Source: Psychrobacillus sp. FSL K6-2836
Lineage (GTDB): Bacteria; Bacillota; Bacilli; Bacillales_A; Planococcaceae
Assembly: GCF_038003085.1 (NCBI RefSeq)
Contig: NZ_JBBOOM010000001.1
Coordinates: 3,038,001-3,102,000, forward strand
Length of the DNA: 64,000 bases
Direction of reading: 5' to 3'
Position 1 is the first letter of the stretch; every line of letters begins with the position of its first letter. Positions 50,103 through 58,636 of this stretch are shown one piece after another. Made by a program: the position numbers and the translations under genes. The notes under the pieces are model-generated. The model did not search any database, was not told where the DNA came from, and saw only the letters and a list, made by a program, of their open reading frames with translations.

Positions 50103-50525
50103 ATGGACAAGAATAATTCAGTAATAACGGTGGAAGCAATTGTGCATGCCCCTGTTGAAAAAGTATGGGAATATTGGATAGAGCCGGATCATATAACGAA
50201 GTGGAATACCGCTTCAGATGATTGGCATACACCACTTGCTGAAAATGATTTAAGAGCCGGCGGGAAATTTGTTTCTAGAATGGAAGCGAAAGATGGAAGC
50301 TTTGGTTTTGATTTTGGAGGAGTTTATGATGAAGTGCGTGCCCATGAGTTCATTTCTTATAAATTAGAAGATGGAAGAAAAGTTGAAATTACTTTTATCC
50401 CATTAGAAAACTACACGAAGGTGGTAGAAGTTTTCGAGCCAGAAACGACTAATCCGAATGAAATGCAGCAAGAAGGATGGCAGGCAATTTTAAACAATTT
50501 CAAAAAGCATGCGGAGCAACAGTAA
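50103..50525 (+). CDS. SRPBCC/AHSA1-domain protein
   Basis: 140 residues. START-like fold: VEAIVHAPVEKVWEYWIEPDHITKW at the start is the usual AHSA1 opening, and the C-terminal EGWQAILNNFKKH closes the domain. Such proteins bind small hydrophobic ligands or help resistance and stress functions; no specific ligand can be inferred. Its transcript probably ends at the family C hairpin immediately downstream. Confidence 0.88.
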   Translation: MDKNNSVITVEAIVHAPVEKVWEYWIEPDHITKWNTASDDWHTPLAENDLRAGGKFVSRMEAKDGSFGFDFGGVYDEVRAHEFISYKLEDGRKVEITFIPLENYTKVVEVFEPETTNPNEMQQEGWQAILNNFKKHAEQQ

Positions 50526-50534
50526 TTAGAATAT

Positions 50535-50585
50535 AGTGCCTGGTTCTATTACAATTCAGAATTGTATTTGAACTAGGCACTTTTT
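50535..50585 (+). terminator. Family C hairpin used as terminator (AHSA1 gene)
   Basis: AGTGCCT (50535-50541) / AGGCACT (50575-50581), inner ATTACAATT arm against AATTGTAT, CAG loop, then TTTTT. Same family as 53695-53739. Confidence 0.85.
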
Positions 50586-50604
50586 ATTGCAGGAGGGAAT
50601 CAGC

Positions 50605-51477
50605 ATGAGATCACCAAATGAAATGATGGAATTAGTTTTGACTTATGCAAAGAATGATGAAAGAATTCGTGCGGTAGGACTAAATGGTTCGCAAACGAAT
50701 CCAAATGCACCAAAAGATATGTTTCAGGATTTTGATATTGTTTACTTAGTAACCGAGATGAATTCGTTTAAGGAAGATCAACAATGGATAGATGTATTCG
50801 GACAACGAATCATTATGCAAACTCCTGAGAATACGTCCATGTTCCCACCAACTTTAGGAGGGAGATTCTCTTATCTTATGTTGTTTCAGGACGGAAACCG
50901 TATTGATCTTACACTTGTTCCGATTGAGGAAAAAGATACGTATTGCAAAGAGGATAAGTTAACGGTTATTTTAATGGACAAGGATAACAGCCTTCCGGAA
51001 ATCCCGTCCCCAATAGATGAGGATTATTGGGCAAAACGTCCTTCTGCTGATTTTTTTTCTGATTGCTGCAATGAATTTTGGTGGGTCTCTACATATGTAG
51101 CAAAGGGATTATGGAGAAGAGAAATACTATATGCTCATGAGCATCTGAATAATGTTCTCAGACCGATGCTGCTTAAAATGCTTGAGTGGAAGGTTGGTAT
51201 TGATAATGACTATTCCGTTAGTGTAGGTAAATGTGGTAAATATTTGGAAAAATATCTTTCGGAAAAGTGTTGGGAGGAGCTGCTTTCCACTTATGCCAAC
51301 GGAAGTTATGATGATGTTTGGAGAGCGTTATTTGCAATGGTTAGTCTATTTCGAACTACAGCATTATATGTTGCTGATAGATTAGGATTTAATTATAAAA
51401 GTGAAGAGGATAAACAAGTTACTGCATACCTAGAACATATTAGGCGTTTATCTCCAAATGCAACTGAAATCTATTAG
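50605..51477 (+). CDS. Aminoglycoside 6-adenylyltransferase-like protein (ANT(6)/AadK family)
   Basis: 290 residues, the standard chromosomal AadK length. The nucleotidyltransferase site is GLNGSQ (about 26-31) with the metal-binding aspartates in QDFDIVY (Asp42, Asp44) and a third Asp in GNRIDLTLV. AadK adenylates streptomycin at position 6; activity here is predicted, not shown. ATG 50605 is set by GGAGGG (50592-50597). The terminator hairpin at 51497-51540 follows. Confidence 0.9.
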   Translation: MRSPNEMMELVLTYAKNDERIRAVGLNGSQTNPNAPKDMFQDFDIVYLVTEMNSFKEDQQWIDVFGQRIIMQTPENTSMFPPTLGGRFSYLMLFQDGNRIDLTLVPIEEKDTYCKEDKLTVILMDKDNSLPEIPSPIDEDYWAKRPSADFFSDCCNEFWWVSTYVAKGLWRREILYAHEHLNNVLRPMLLKMLEWKVGIDNDYSVSVGKCGKYLEKYLSEKCWEELLSTYANGSYDDVWRALFAMVSLFRTTALYVADRLGFNYKSEEDKQVTAYLEHIRRLSPNATEIY

Positions 51478-51496
51478 TGAATTATAATGCATCTGT

Positions 51497-51540
51497 AAAA
51501 AGCTCGAAAGTTCAACTTTGAATTTTCGAGCTTTTTACTT
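51497..51540 (+). terminator. Terminator of the ANT(6)-like gene
   Basis: AAAAAGCTCGAAA and TTTCGAGCTTTTT arms, inner TTCAA/TTGAA, followed by more T. Confidence 0.88.
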
Positions 51541-51580
51541 TTTTACCAAATAGAGCGAAATTGTAATAATTGGAAAGTAG

Positions 51581-51723
51581 TATAATATCAATTTAAACTC
51601 AACCTAAGTTATCTTTTATAATGAAAATTTGGAGATATTTAACATAAAACATATTGTTTTTAATGAAGGTTAAAATGATGAAAGAGCGAATTCCCATATT
51701 ACTTGGAATTCGCTCTTTTTTTC
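51581..51723 (+). ncRNA. Candidate small RNA or orphan transcript
   Basis: A TATAAT box (51581-51586, weak -35) is followed about 95 nt later by a strong orphan terminator: AAAGAGCGAATTCC (51681-51694) / 51705-51718, then T8. No reading frame of note lies between. This would give an RNA of roughly 130 nt. The rest of the gap to 51993 has no recognised feature. Confidence 0.3.
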
Positions 51724-51993
51724 AAGTCCTCAATCTCTTATTGCTATATATATCAGAAAAATTATTGATATTGGAATGAATTGAAGTCCTTTTTAGTAGA
51801 TACAAAACATCCCTTAAAAAGGTGAAAAAATAGATTTTTGATTACTTCACAGCCTTTAAAATAATCCGATAAACTAGTATAAGGTTATAGATAGTCAGTT
51901 TTCTTAATATGAGAATGTGTTGATAATCGTAAGTTTATAAAGAATTTTATAAGAATAGAGAGTTTGAGTTATTAAGAACAGGGGGGTTCTAGG

Positions 51994-53691
51994 TTGAAAT
52001 TAAAAGGAAAGCTAATTAGTACTTATTTGATAATTACGGTTTTCATCTTTGTAGTGGCAGGTGTATCTTTGTTAGCACTTGGCGCTACTAACCAACACTC
52101 GAAAGAAATGTATCATAATCGTGTTATACCTTTAACGGTTGTTGTAGAAATGGCAAGTTTAACAGAAAATACGAGGGTACAAATGCTGTCTGCTGTTTTA
52201 AATGAAAATCCTGAAAAGACGCAAATAGCAAAATCTAATATGGAAGAAGTGGCTTTACTCATCCAACATTATCGGGGGCTAGTACTTGATGAGGATGGGA
52301 AAAAAGCCATTACGAAATTTGAAACAGATTGGAATGCATTTACAACTATAGTTCAATCGAATATTGCATTGGTTAATGCGGGTAACTATAATGATGCGCT
52401 TGCTGATCTAAGAGCGGGTGAGGAAACATTTGCGGTTTCTAGAGATAGTTTACTAGTATTGAAAGATAGAAATATCTCCCTTGCGGAGGAACTGAATAAT
52501 ATCAACAAGTCAGCATTTGAAACGAATCGATTCATCGTATTTGTCATTACATTTGCTGCGTTGATAGTAGCCGTTATCATTGGTGTTGTTATGGGTAACA
52601 AAATAGGAAATCCAACACGTAAAGTAGCAGAGAGACTAGTGGAAATTGCATCTGGTGATTTAACCAAGTCACCATTAATTACGAAGCGAAAAGATGAAAT
52701 TGGAATATTGGTCAATGCTACAAATGAGATGCAACAAGATTTACAAAATGTTATTTCTGAAATACATTTGGCTTCCAATACATTATCAAGTCAATCCGAG
52801 CAATTATCTCAATCAGCGGAACAAGTTAAAGTTGGTAGTGAGCAAATCGCAACCACAATGCATGAGCTTGCAAATGGGGCCGAGACACAGGCGTCCAGTG
52901 CATCGGATATTTCTGAAATGATGGATGGTTTTGCACAAGCTATTCAAAGTTCGGATGAATCGAGTAGAGGTATTGTTGAAGATTCTCATCTGGTGACCCT
53001 AGGTGCTGAGGATGGACAGCAGTTAATGGAACTATCCGTTAATAAAATGAAAGATATCGATGGAATTGTCAAAGGCTCTGTGGACAGAGTAAAAGGATTA
53101 GATAACAAAACGAATGAAATATCAACACTAGTTGAGGTTATTCAATCTATTGCCGATCAAACAAACTTATTGGCTTTGAATGCAGCAATTGAAGCAGCAA
53201 GAGCAGGCGAGCATGGAAAAGGATTTGCAGTTGTAGCAGATGAGGTGAGAAAGCTCGCGGAGCAGGTATCCCATTCAGTTGGAGAAATTACCGATATTGT
53301 CGCAACAATACAAAATGAATCTCAATCAGTAGTTACCACTTTAGAGAACGGTTATAAAGAAGTAACAGATGGAACAGAACAGATTCAACGTACTGGTGAA
53401 AAATTCAAGGAAATTACAAGTGGTATTCATGCAATGACAGAAAAGGTAGAGCAGATTTCAAAGAATTTAGCACAAGTTAGCGCAAATAGCCAACAGATTA
53501 ATGCATCCGTTCAAGAAATTGCTTCCGTTTCAGAGGAATCTGCTGCAGGTGTAGAAGAGACAGCTGCGTCCGCTGAGGAATCCGTTGGTTCGATGGAAGA
53601 AGTAGTAGCAAGTTCCCAACACTTGGCGACAATTGCTATGAATCTTGCTGATGCAGTTTCTAAATTTAAAACAACTAAAACAGCAGAATAA
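51994..53691 (+). CDS. Methyl-accepting chemotaxis protein
   Basis: 565 residues. TM1 at about 8-28, a four-helix-bundle-type sensor domain (about 30-180), TM2 at about 182-205, a HAMP domain (about 206-260) and the coiled-coil signalling domain. The hairpin tip contains [20 protein letters not shown] and [15 protein letters not shown]. It relays an unknown stimulus to CheA/CheW at the pole. The start is TTG 51994 after a G-rich site. No chemotaxis genes are adjacent. Confidence 0.92.
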   Translation: MKLKGKLISTYLIITVFIFVVAGVSLLALGATNQHSKEMYHNRVIPLTVVVEMASLTENTRVQMLSAVLNENPEKTQIAKSNMEEVALLIQHYRGLVLDEDGKKAITKFETDWNAFTTIVQSNIALVNAGNYNDALADLRAGEETFAVSRDSLLVLKDRNISLAEELNNINKSAFETNRFIVFVITFAALIVAVIIGVVMGNKIGNPTRKVAERLVEIASGDLTKSPLITKRKDEIGILVNATNEMQQDLQNVISEIHLASNTLSSQSEQLSQSAEQVKVGSEQIATTMHELANGAETQASSASDISEMMDGFAQAIQSSDESSRGIVEDSHLVTLGAEDGQQLMELSVNKMKDIDGIVKGSVDRVKGLDNKTNEISTLVEVIQSIADQTNLLALNAAIEAARAGEHGKGFAVVADEVRKLAEQVSHSVGEITDIVATIQNESQSVVTTLENGYKEVTDGTEQIQRTGEKFKEITSGIHAMTEKVEQISKNLAQVSANSQQINASVQEIASVSEESAAGVEETAASAEESVGSMEEVVASSQHLATIAMNLADAVSKFKTTKTAE

Positions 53692-53694
53692 AAA

Positions 53695-53739
53695 GTGCCT
53701 GGTTCTAATGCAATTCTGAATTGTGTTAGAACCAGGCAC
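53695..53739. repeat. Family C hairpin, best copy
   Basis: GTGCCTGGTTCTAA and TTAGAACCAGGCAC form a perfect 14-bp stem, extended by TGCAATT/AATTGTG with wobble pairs to 21 bp, loop CTG. It lies 3 nt after the chemoreceptor stop and probably terminates it. Confidence 0.88.
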
Positions 53740-53859
53740 ATTTATTTTTATGAAACTAATTTTAAAGTTAAATTTGTAAGGCAGTAACATAGTGGAATTG
53801 AAATCGTGTAAAATGGAGAAGATATTGGTTATATAGATAGTTTTATAGGAGGTTAATAA

Positions 53860-54372
53860 ATGGAAAATAATGATATATTAATCAGATTGAGATATGCCCT
53901 AGATATTAAAAACAAAGACATGGTAGAGATTTTTAAACTAGGTGGCGTTGAACTTACAAAAGAAGATGTACTTAAAATTCTTACTAAATCAAAAGAAGAT
54001 ATTGATGATGAAGAAGTAGTGGAAGATGAAAATCATATGAAGTGTAACAACAAGATGTTGGAATCATTTTTGAATGGTTTAATCACACATAAAAGAGGTA
54101 AACAGGATCCAAAACAGGGACAACCTACTAATCCAGAGCCTGCAGAACAGCAGAAGGATCATGTGAATAATATACTCTTGAAGAAACTAAAAGTAGCTTT
54201 ACAGTTAACAACGGAAGATATGCTGGAAGTATTAGATGATGGCGGAATTATTGTATCTAAAGGCGAACTAGGTGCTATTTTAAGAAAACCAGGACATCGT
54301 AATTATAAGGAATGCGGGGATAATTTTGCACGTAAATTCCTTAAAGGTTTAGCAGTAAAATATAGAAATTAA
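53860..54372 (+). CDS. DUF1456 (YehS-like) protein
   Basis: 170 residues with two copies of a DUF1456 helical repeat: residues about 3-75 (ILIRLRYALDIKNKDMVEIF) and about 106-168 (LLKKLKVALQLTTEDMLEVL), joined by a polar linker. Function unknown, widespread in bacteria. The AGGAGG site precedes the ATG. A hairpin with GGGCGAA/TTCGCTC arms (54380-54412) follows and may terminate both this gene and dapA, which converges on it. Confidence 0.87.
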   Translation: MENNDILIRLRYALDIKNKDMVEIFKLGGVELTKEDVLKILTKSKEDIDDEEVVEDENHMKCNNKMLESFLNGLITHKRGKQDPKQGQPTNPEPAEQQKDHVNNILLKKLKVALQLTTEDMLEVLDDGGIIVSKGELGAILRKPGHRNYKECGDNFARKFLKGLAVKYRN

Positions 54373-54435
54373 TAAAGAAGGGCGAATTCTAAATTGAGTT
54401 CGCTCTTCCTCTTTATCTGTAAACAATTGAAAAGC

Positions 54436-55323
54436 CTATATTTTCACGGTTTGTGGCAATGTGGATAGTACTTCTTGTAAAGAAGTCAGCTCTTCTTTAT
54501 TCAAAGGAATCATAGGTAAGCGAACACCTCCTACAGGAACTCCTTTTAAATTTAATGCAGATTTTACAGGAGTAGGATTTGGTGCAGCAAATAGAGCTTT
54601 CATGATAGGTAATAATTTGCGGTGATCCTTAGCTGCCTCCCTTACATTACCACTGTTGAACTTTGCAATCATTGCTTGCATTTCATTTCCAATAACATGT
54701 GATGCTACTGAAATGATGCCTGTTCCACCAATCGATAGTACCGGGATTGTTAACCCATCATCACCACTATATAGCGAAAAGTCTTCCGGTGTATTACTAA
54801 TAATTTCAGACATTGCATCTAAATTCCCACCAGCTTCTTTAATAGCAACGATATTTGGTATTTTAGAAAGACGGATAACCGTTTCCACTGACATGTTGAC
54901 GACACTACGGCCTGGAATATTGTATAGCATAATCGGCAATGATGTAACTGCAGCTATAGTTTTGAAGTGTTGGTACAAACCTTCTTGTGAAGGCTTGTTA
55001 TAATACGGAACTACAAGCATAATACCATCGACACCTGCATCAGCTGCTTGTCTTGTTAGATCAATGGACGCTTTTGTATTATATGAACCAGTACCAGCAA
55101 TTACTGGTACTCTACCATTCACAACTTCCACTGTAAATTTAAACAGCTGGACTTTTTCTTCTTCAGTTAACGTCGGAGACTCTCCAGTAGTACCAGATAC
55201 AACTAAGCCTTCTGTTCCATTGGCAATTAAGTAATTTATTAAGTTTCGTGTAGCTGGAAAATCGATTTCCTCATTATGATCAAAAGGAGTCACCATAGCC
55301 GTTAATATTTGTCCAAAATTCAT
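54436..55323 (-). CDS. dapA: 4-hydroxy-tetrahydrodipicolinate synthase (DapA)
   Basis: 295 residues; condenses pyruvate with aspartate semialdehyde, the entry to lysine, diaminopimelate and spore dipicolinate. The Schiff-base lysine is in VAIKEAGG (about residue 164), and the catalytic tyrosine is in LYNIPGR (about residue 136). SGTTGESPTL is the substrate-binding motif. It is not in a dap operon here. Its leader carries a lysine riboswitch (55553-55729), so expression falls when lysine is plentiful. Confidence 0.96.
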   Translation of the reverse strand: MNFGQILTAMVTPFDHNEEIDFPATRNLINYLIANGTEGLVVSGTTGESPTLTEEEKVQLFKFTVEVVNGRVPVIAGTGSYNTKASIDLTRQAADAGVDGIMLVVPYYNKPSQEGLYQHFKTIAAVTSLPIMLYNIPGRSVVNMSVETVIRLSKIPNIVAIKEAGGNLDAMSEIISNTPEDFSLYSGDDGLTIPVLSIGGTGIISVASHVIGNEMQAMIAKFNSGNVREAAKDHRKLLPIMKALFAAPNPTPVKSALNLKGVPVGGVRLPMIPLNKEELTSLQEVLSTLPQTVKI

Positions 55324-55370
55324 AACTTCTCCACATCCTCTAGTTTTATTATTAAAAATTCAGGGAGAAG

Positions 55371-55487
55371 GGCGGTATCAATTACGCCTCGGCGTAATTG
55401 CGTACAGATTTTGAATTACACTAGCGAAATTCAAAATCTGTGACATCCGCCGGAGGCATAACTTGACGGTTGTTTAGTCAAGTTATG
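55371..55487. repeat. Multi-hairpin structured element in the dapA leader
   Basis: Three near-perfect hairpins in 117 bp: CAATTACGCC/GGCGTAATTG (55379-55400, loop TC), CAGATTTTGAATT/AATTCAAAATCTG (55405-55440, 10-nt loop) and CATAACTTGAC/GTCAAGTTATG (55457-55487, 9-nt loop). An outer GGCGG/CCGCC pair (55371-55375, 55447-55451) encloses the first two. It lies between the riboswitch terminator and the dapA start, so it is part of the 5' untranslated RNA. It is not part of the known lysine-riboswitch fold; a dispersed repeat is likely. Confidence 0.7.
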
Positions 55488-55494
55488 TAGACGC

Positions 55495-55525
55495 AAAAAA
55501 GCAACAACGAGGGGCTCGTTGTTGC
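55495..55525 (-). terminator. Riboswitch-controlled terminator of dapA
   Basis: A perfect 11-bp stem GCAACAACGAG (55501-55511) / 55515-55525 with loop GGG, followed on the minus strand by TTTTTTG. It stands downstream of the lysine aptamer and is the expected expression platform for premature termination. Confidence 0.88.
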
Positions 55526-55552
55526 AATAGAAATAAAGTAATATTTCCGTGC

Positions 55553-55729
55553 GTAAGATAGCCCTCCATATAGTCTCCTATATGACAATTCAGTGTTTAT
55601 TCAACAGCTGAACCAGCTTCAAGAAAAATGAGATTCTTTCAACTTCGGCAAATCCCCCTTTCCACAATTGTCATAGGATCTCATTATCCTCCGAATGTGT
55701 ACTGATGGTCTTCGCGCCTCTATCCTTAC
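55553..55729 (-). promoter_or_regulatory. Lysine riboswitch (L box)
   Basis: On the minus strand the P1 helix is formed by GTAAGGATAG at the 5' end and CTATCTTAC at the 3' end. The conserved L-box core follows: AGAGGCGCGAAGACCATCAG, then GGAAAGGGGGATTTGCCGAA, and GGAGGGCTATC closes the aptamer. Lysine binding stabilises the aptamer and lets the downstream terminator form. It controls dapA, a lysine-pathway gene, which supports the call. Confidence 0.93.
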
Positions 55730-55769
55730 TTCAAATGTATTTGAAATAAGAGAATATTTAATTACTAAG

Positions 55770-55798
55770 ATAATACATGTTTTCTTATACTATTGCAA
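55770..55798 (-). promoter_or_regulatory. SigA-type promoter of dapA
   Basis: TTGCAA (55798-55793), 17 bp, TATTAT (55775-55770) on the minus strand, about 40 nt before the riboswitch aptamer. Confidence 0.65.
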
Positions 55799-55912
55799 CA
55801 GTTTACCTGTAAAATAAGTGTTAACTTATTTTTATGACATGATAAACTATATTTTTGATGAAAATTAATAAGTTTCAAACGTTAAAACCATACTAATCAA
55901 GAGGTGAAAAGG

Positions 55913-57100
55913 ATGTATAAATTATTGTCTCATAATGATTTAGATGGCGTCGGATGTGGCATTTTAGCAAAGCTAGCTTTTGGAGAGCAAGTGAAGGTGC
56001 GTTATAATTCGATTTCATCCCTTAATCGAGAGATTGAATACTTTTTAGAAAATGATGAGCCAGATACGTTTTTATTTATAACTGATTTGACTCCAAACGA
56101 GGATAATGAAAAAAGGCTTAATGATTTTTACGATGCAAAAGGGAAGGTCCAACTAATTGATCATCATAAATCTGCTTTGCATTTTAATGATTATGAGTGG
56201 GGATATATTTTAGTGGAAGATCATGAAGGCAAATTAACTTCAGCTACTTCGTTATTATATGAATATCTTGTAACAAATGAACTGTTAGAACCGACTGCTG
56301 CACTAACGGAATTTGTAGAATTAGTAAGACAGTATGATACGTGGGAATGGGAAAAGAATGGGAACCACCAGGCCCATTCGTTAAACTCGCTTTTCTATTT
56401 AATATCGATGGAAGAATTTGAAGAAAAAATAATTGAACGCCTTCGTACAAGTGATCATTTCGATTTTGATGAATTTGAAAAGAAAATATTGAAAATGGAA
56501 GCAGACAAGATTGACCGATATATACGTCGAAAGAAAAGAGAGATTGTCCAGGCAAACATTGGGGAGCATTTAGCTGGTATTGTGTATGCAGAAACGTATC
56601 ATTCAGAGCTAGGCAATGAACTAGGGAAAGAGTTTCCACATCTCGATTACATCGCAATTGTAATAATGGGAGGGAAAAGAATCTCCCTTCGTACGATTTA
56701 TGACCATATTGATGTATCTGAAGTTGCTGGACAATTCGGGGGTGGAGGACATCAAAAAGCATCTGGCTGTACATTAACAGAGGAAGCTTATAAGTTATTT
56801 GTGTTGGACACTTTCCATCTGTCACCAATACCCGAAGATGCAAAAAGAAATCAATATAATTTGAAACAATCGTCGTTTGGTTCTTTTTATAAGAATAGAA
56901 ATAATGATACTTTCATTTTGTATTCTAAAAATAATCAGGATTGGATCCTTGAAAAAAATAAAGCTGAAATAGAACAAACCTTTACTAGCTTTGAAGAAGG
57001 CGAGCGGTTCTTAAAAAGAAACTATGAGGCTGCTTTGGTAAGGGATGACCTGTTTGTCGATTACTTAATGAGTGAAGTGAAGAGTAGAGAAAACTCATGA
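55913..57100 (+). CDS. nrnB: DHH-family oligoribonuclease NrnB
   Basis: About 395 residues, the length of B. subtilis NrnB (YngD), which degrades short RNAs. The metal-binding motifs are SHNDLDGVGC (residues 6-15), TDLTP and LIDHHKS (near 81-87). The DHHA1 substrate domain ends in GGGGHQKASG (near 275). ATG 55913 is chosen over GTG 55904, which overlaps the AGAGGTGA site. It diverges from dapA. Confidence 0.9.
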   Translation: MYKLLSHNDLDGVGCGILAKLAFGEQVKVRYNSISSLNREIEYFLENDEPDTFLFITDLTPNEDNEKRLNDFYDAKGKVQLIDHHKSALHFNDYEWGYILVEDHEGKLTSATSLLYEYLVTNELLEPTAALTEFVELVRQYDTWEWEKNGNHQAHSLNSLFYLISMEEFEEKIIERLRTSDHFDFDEFEKKILKMEADKIDRYIRRKKREIVQANIGEHLAGIVYAETYHSELGNELGKEFPHLDYIAIVIMGGKRISLRTIYDHIDVSEVAGQFGGGGHQKASGCTLTEEAYKLFVLDTFHLSPIPEDAKRNQYNLKQSSFGSFYKNRNNDTFILYSKNNQDWILEKNKAEIEQTFTSFEEGERFLKRNYEAALVRDDLFVDYLMSEVKSRENS

Positions 57101-57142
57101 TGATCTGAATTCTTAGTAGAAAAGAATTGACTTTTGAGCCAT

Positions 57143-57226
57143 TTAATTGCATTCATCGGTCGAATACTTGCGGAGTGTCCTTACTTACTTGTTCTCAGCC
57201 TAGGTTTACTTTCGTAAAGGAATATT
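57143..57226 (+). repeat. 21-bp-period array with TTACTTGC header (nrnB-LLM gap)
   Basis: Units start at 57143, 57164, 57185 and 57206, exactly 21 bp apart, opening TTAATTGC, ATACTTGC, TTACTTGT and TTACTTTC. The last two match the last two units of the purN-purH array beyond the header (for example TCTCAGCCTAGG against TCTTAGCTAGG), so the arrays are related in order. Confidence 0.7.
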
Positions 57227-57355
57227 TAACCAAAAACTTACTTCCTCCAATGAAACGGGAAAATTGAATATAAATAGAATGATAAGGTATGATTAAAGTC
57301 GACAAAATCTTTTATATAAACAATTGAAACCGGAGAATCTAAGGAGGCAAATCAA

Positions 57356-58417
57356 ATGGAAATTGGAATAACAACGTTTGTAGAAACAACTCCAGATGTA
57401 AAAACTGGCAAAGTAATCAGCCATGCTGAGCGCATTCGTGAGGTTGTAGAAGAAATTGTATTGGCAGATCAGGTAGGTTTAGATGTTTTTGGTGTAGGTG
57501 AACATCATCGAAAGGATTATGCCGCTTCTGCACCGGCAGTTCTTCTGGCTGCCGCAGCTTCTCAGACAAAGCAAATAAGACTTACAAGTGCTGTTACGGT
57601 ACTTTCTTCTGATGATCCAGTACGAGTATTTGAGGAGTTTTCTACATTAGATGCTATTTCCAATGGGCGTGCAGAAATTATGGCTGGACGTGGTTCATTT
57701 ATCGAATCCTTCCCACTTTTTGGCTATGATTTAAAGGACTATGATGAATTGTACGAGGAAAAGTTAGATTTGCTACTAAAAATACGGGAGTCTGAAATGG
57801 TTACTTGGAATGGTGGTAAGCATCGAGCTGCGATTCAGAATCGTGGGGTTTATCCGCGTCCTGTACAAAACCCTCTACCGGTTTGGATCGCAAGTGGTGG
57901 AACTCCGCAATCCGTTGCGCGAGCTGGTTTCCTTGGATTGCCACTTGTGTTAGCAATTATTGGAGGAAGCCCATTGCAGTTTGAACCACTTGTGAAGCTA
58001 TATAAGAAAGCTGCTAGTGAAGCAGGACATGACTTATCGAAGTTGACAGTTGCCTCACACTCTCACGGGTTTGTTGCTGAAAGTACAGATACTGCAGTGG
58101 ATAAATTTTTCCCGCCAACACAGCAAGCGATGAACGTTTTAGGAAGAGAACGTGGATGGGGTCCGTATACTCGTTCAACCTTCGATGCTGCTCGTAGCCT
58201 TGAAGGAGCTTTATATGTAGGAGATGTAAAGTCAGTAGCCGATAAGATTATATTCCTTCGTAAAAACGTAGGTATCACACGCTTTATGCTCCATGTACCA
58301 GTTGGTTCGATGCCTCATGAAGACGTGATGAGAGCAATTGAACTACTAGGTAAAGAAGTGGCGCCGATCGTTCGTGCAGAAATTGATAGATGGGAAGCAG
58401 ATAGTGAAGGTAATTAA
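57356..58417 (+). CDS. LLM-class flavin-dependent oxidoreductase
   Basis: 353 residues, luciferase-like TIM barrel using reduced FMN. GVGEHHRKDY near residue 47, LTSAVTVLSSDDPVRVFEEF near residue 78 and EIMAGRGSF near residue 107 are typical of the group. The substrate is unknown. The AAGGAGG site is at good spacing, and it has its own terminator. Confidence 0.88.
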   Translation: MEIGITTFVETTPDVKTGKVISHAERIREVVEEIVLADQVGLDVFGVGEHHRKDYAASAPAVLLAAAASQTKQIRLTSAVTVLSSDDPVRVFEEFSTLDAISNGRAEIMAGRGSFIESFPLFGYDLKDYDELYEEKLDLLLKIRESEMVTWNGGKHRAAIQNRGVYPRPVQNPLPVWIASGGTPQSVARAGFLGLPLVLAIIGGSPLQFEPLVKLYKKAASEAGHDLSKLTVASHSHGFVAESTDTAVDKFFPPTQQAMNVLGRERGWGPYTRSTFDAARSLEGALYVGDVKSVADKIIFLRKNVGITRFMLHVPVGSMPHEDVMRAIELLGKEVAPIVRAEIDRWEADSEGN

Positions 58418-58455
58418 TATAGTTTTTTCTAAAAAATTTTTAATATAGAATTACT

Positions 58456-58484
58456 AAGAGAACGGTTTTCGTTCTCTTTTTTTT
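58456..58484 (+). terminator. Terminator of the LLM-class gene
   Basis: AAGAGAACG (58456-58464) / CGTTCTCTT (58470-58478), loop GTTTT, then six more T. Confidence 0.9.
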
Positions 58485-58636
58485 ATTTTTCTATTATGAA
58501 GTGGTAGTTCTACTCATAGGAATAGAAAGAGTTATAAAATTAGAGGTTCATAATAAGTTAAAAAAGAGTTAGATGTTATAATAAATATAATATTTATTTC
58601 GGAATTTACAAAAAAGAAGTGAAGGTGAGTAATGAT

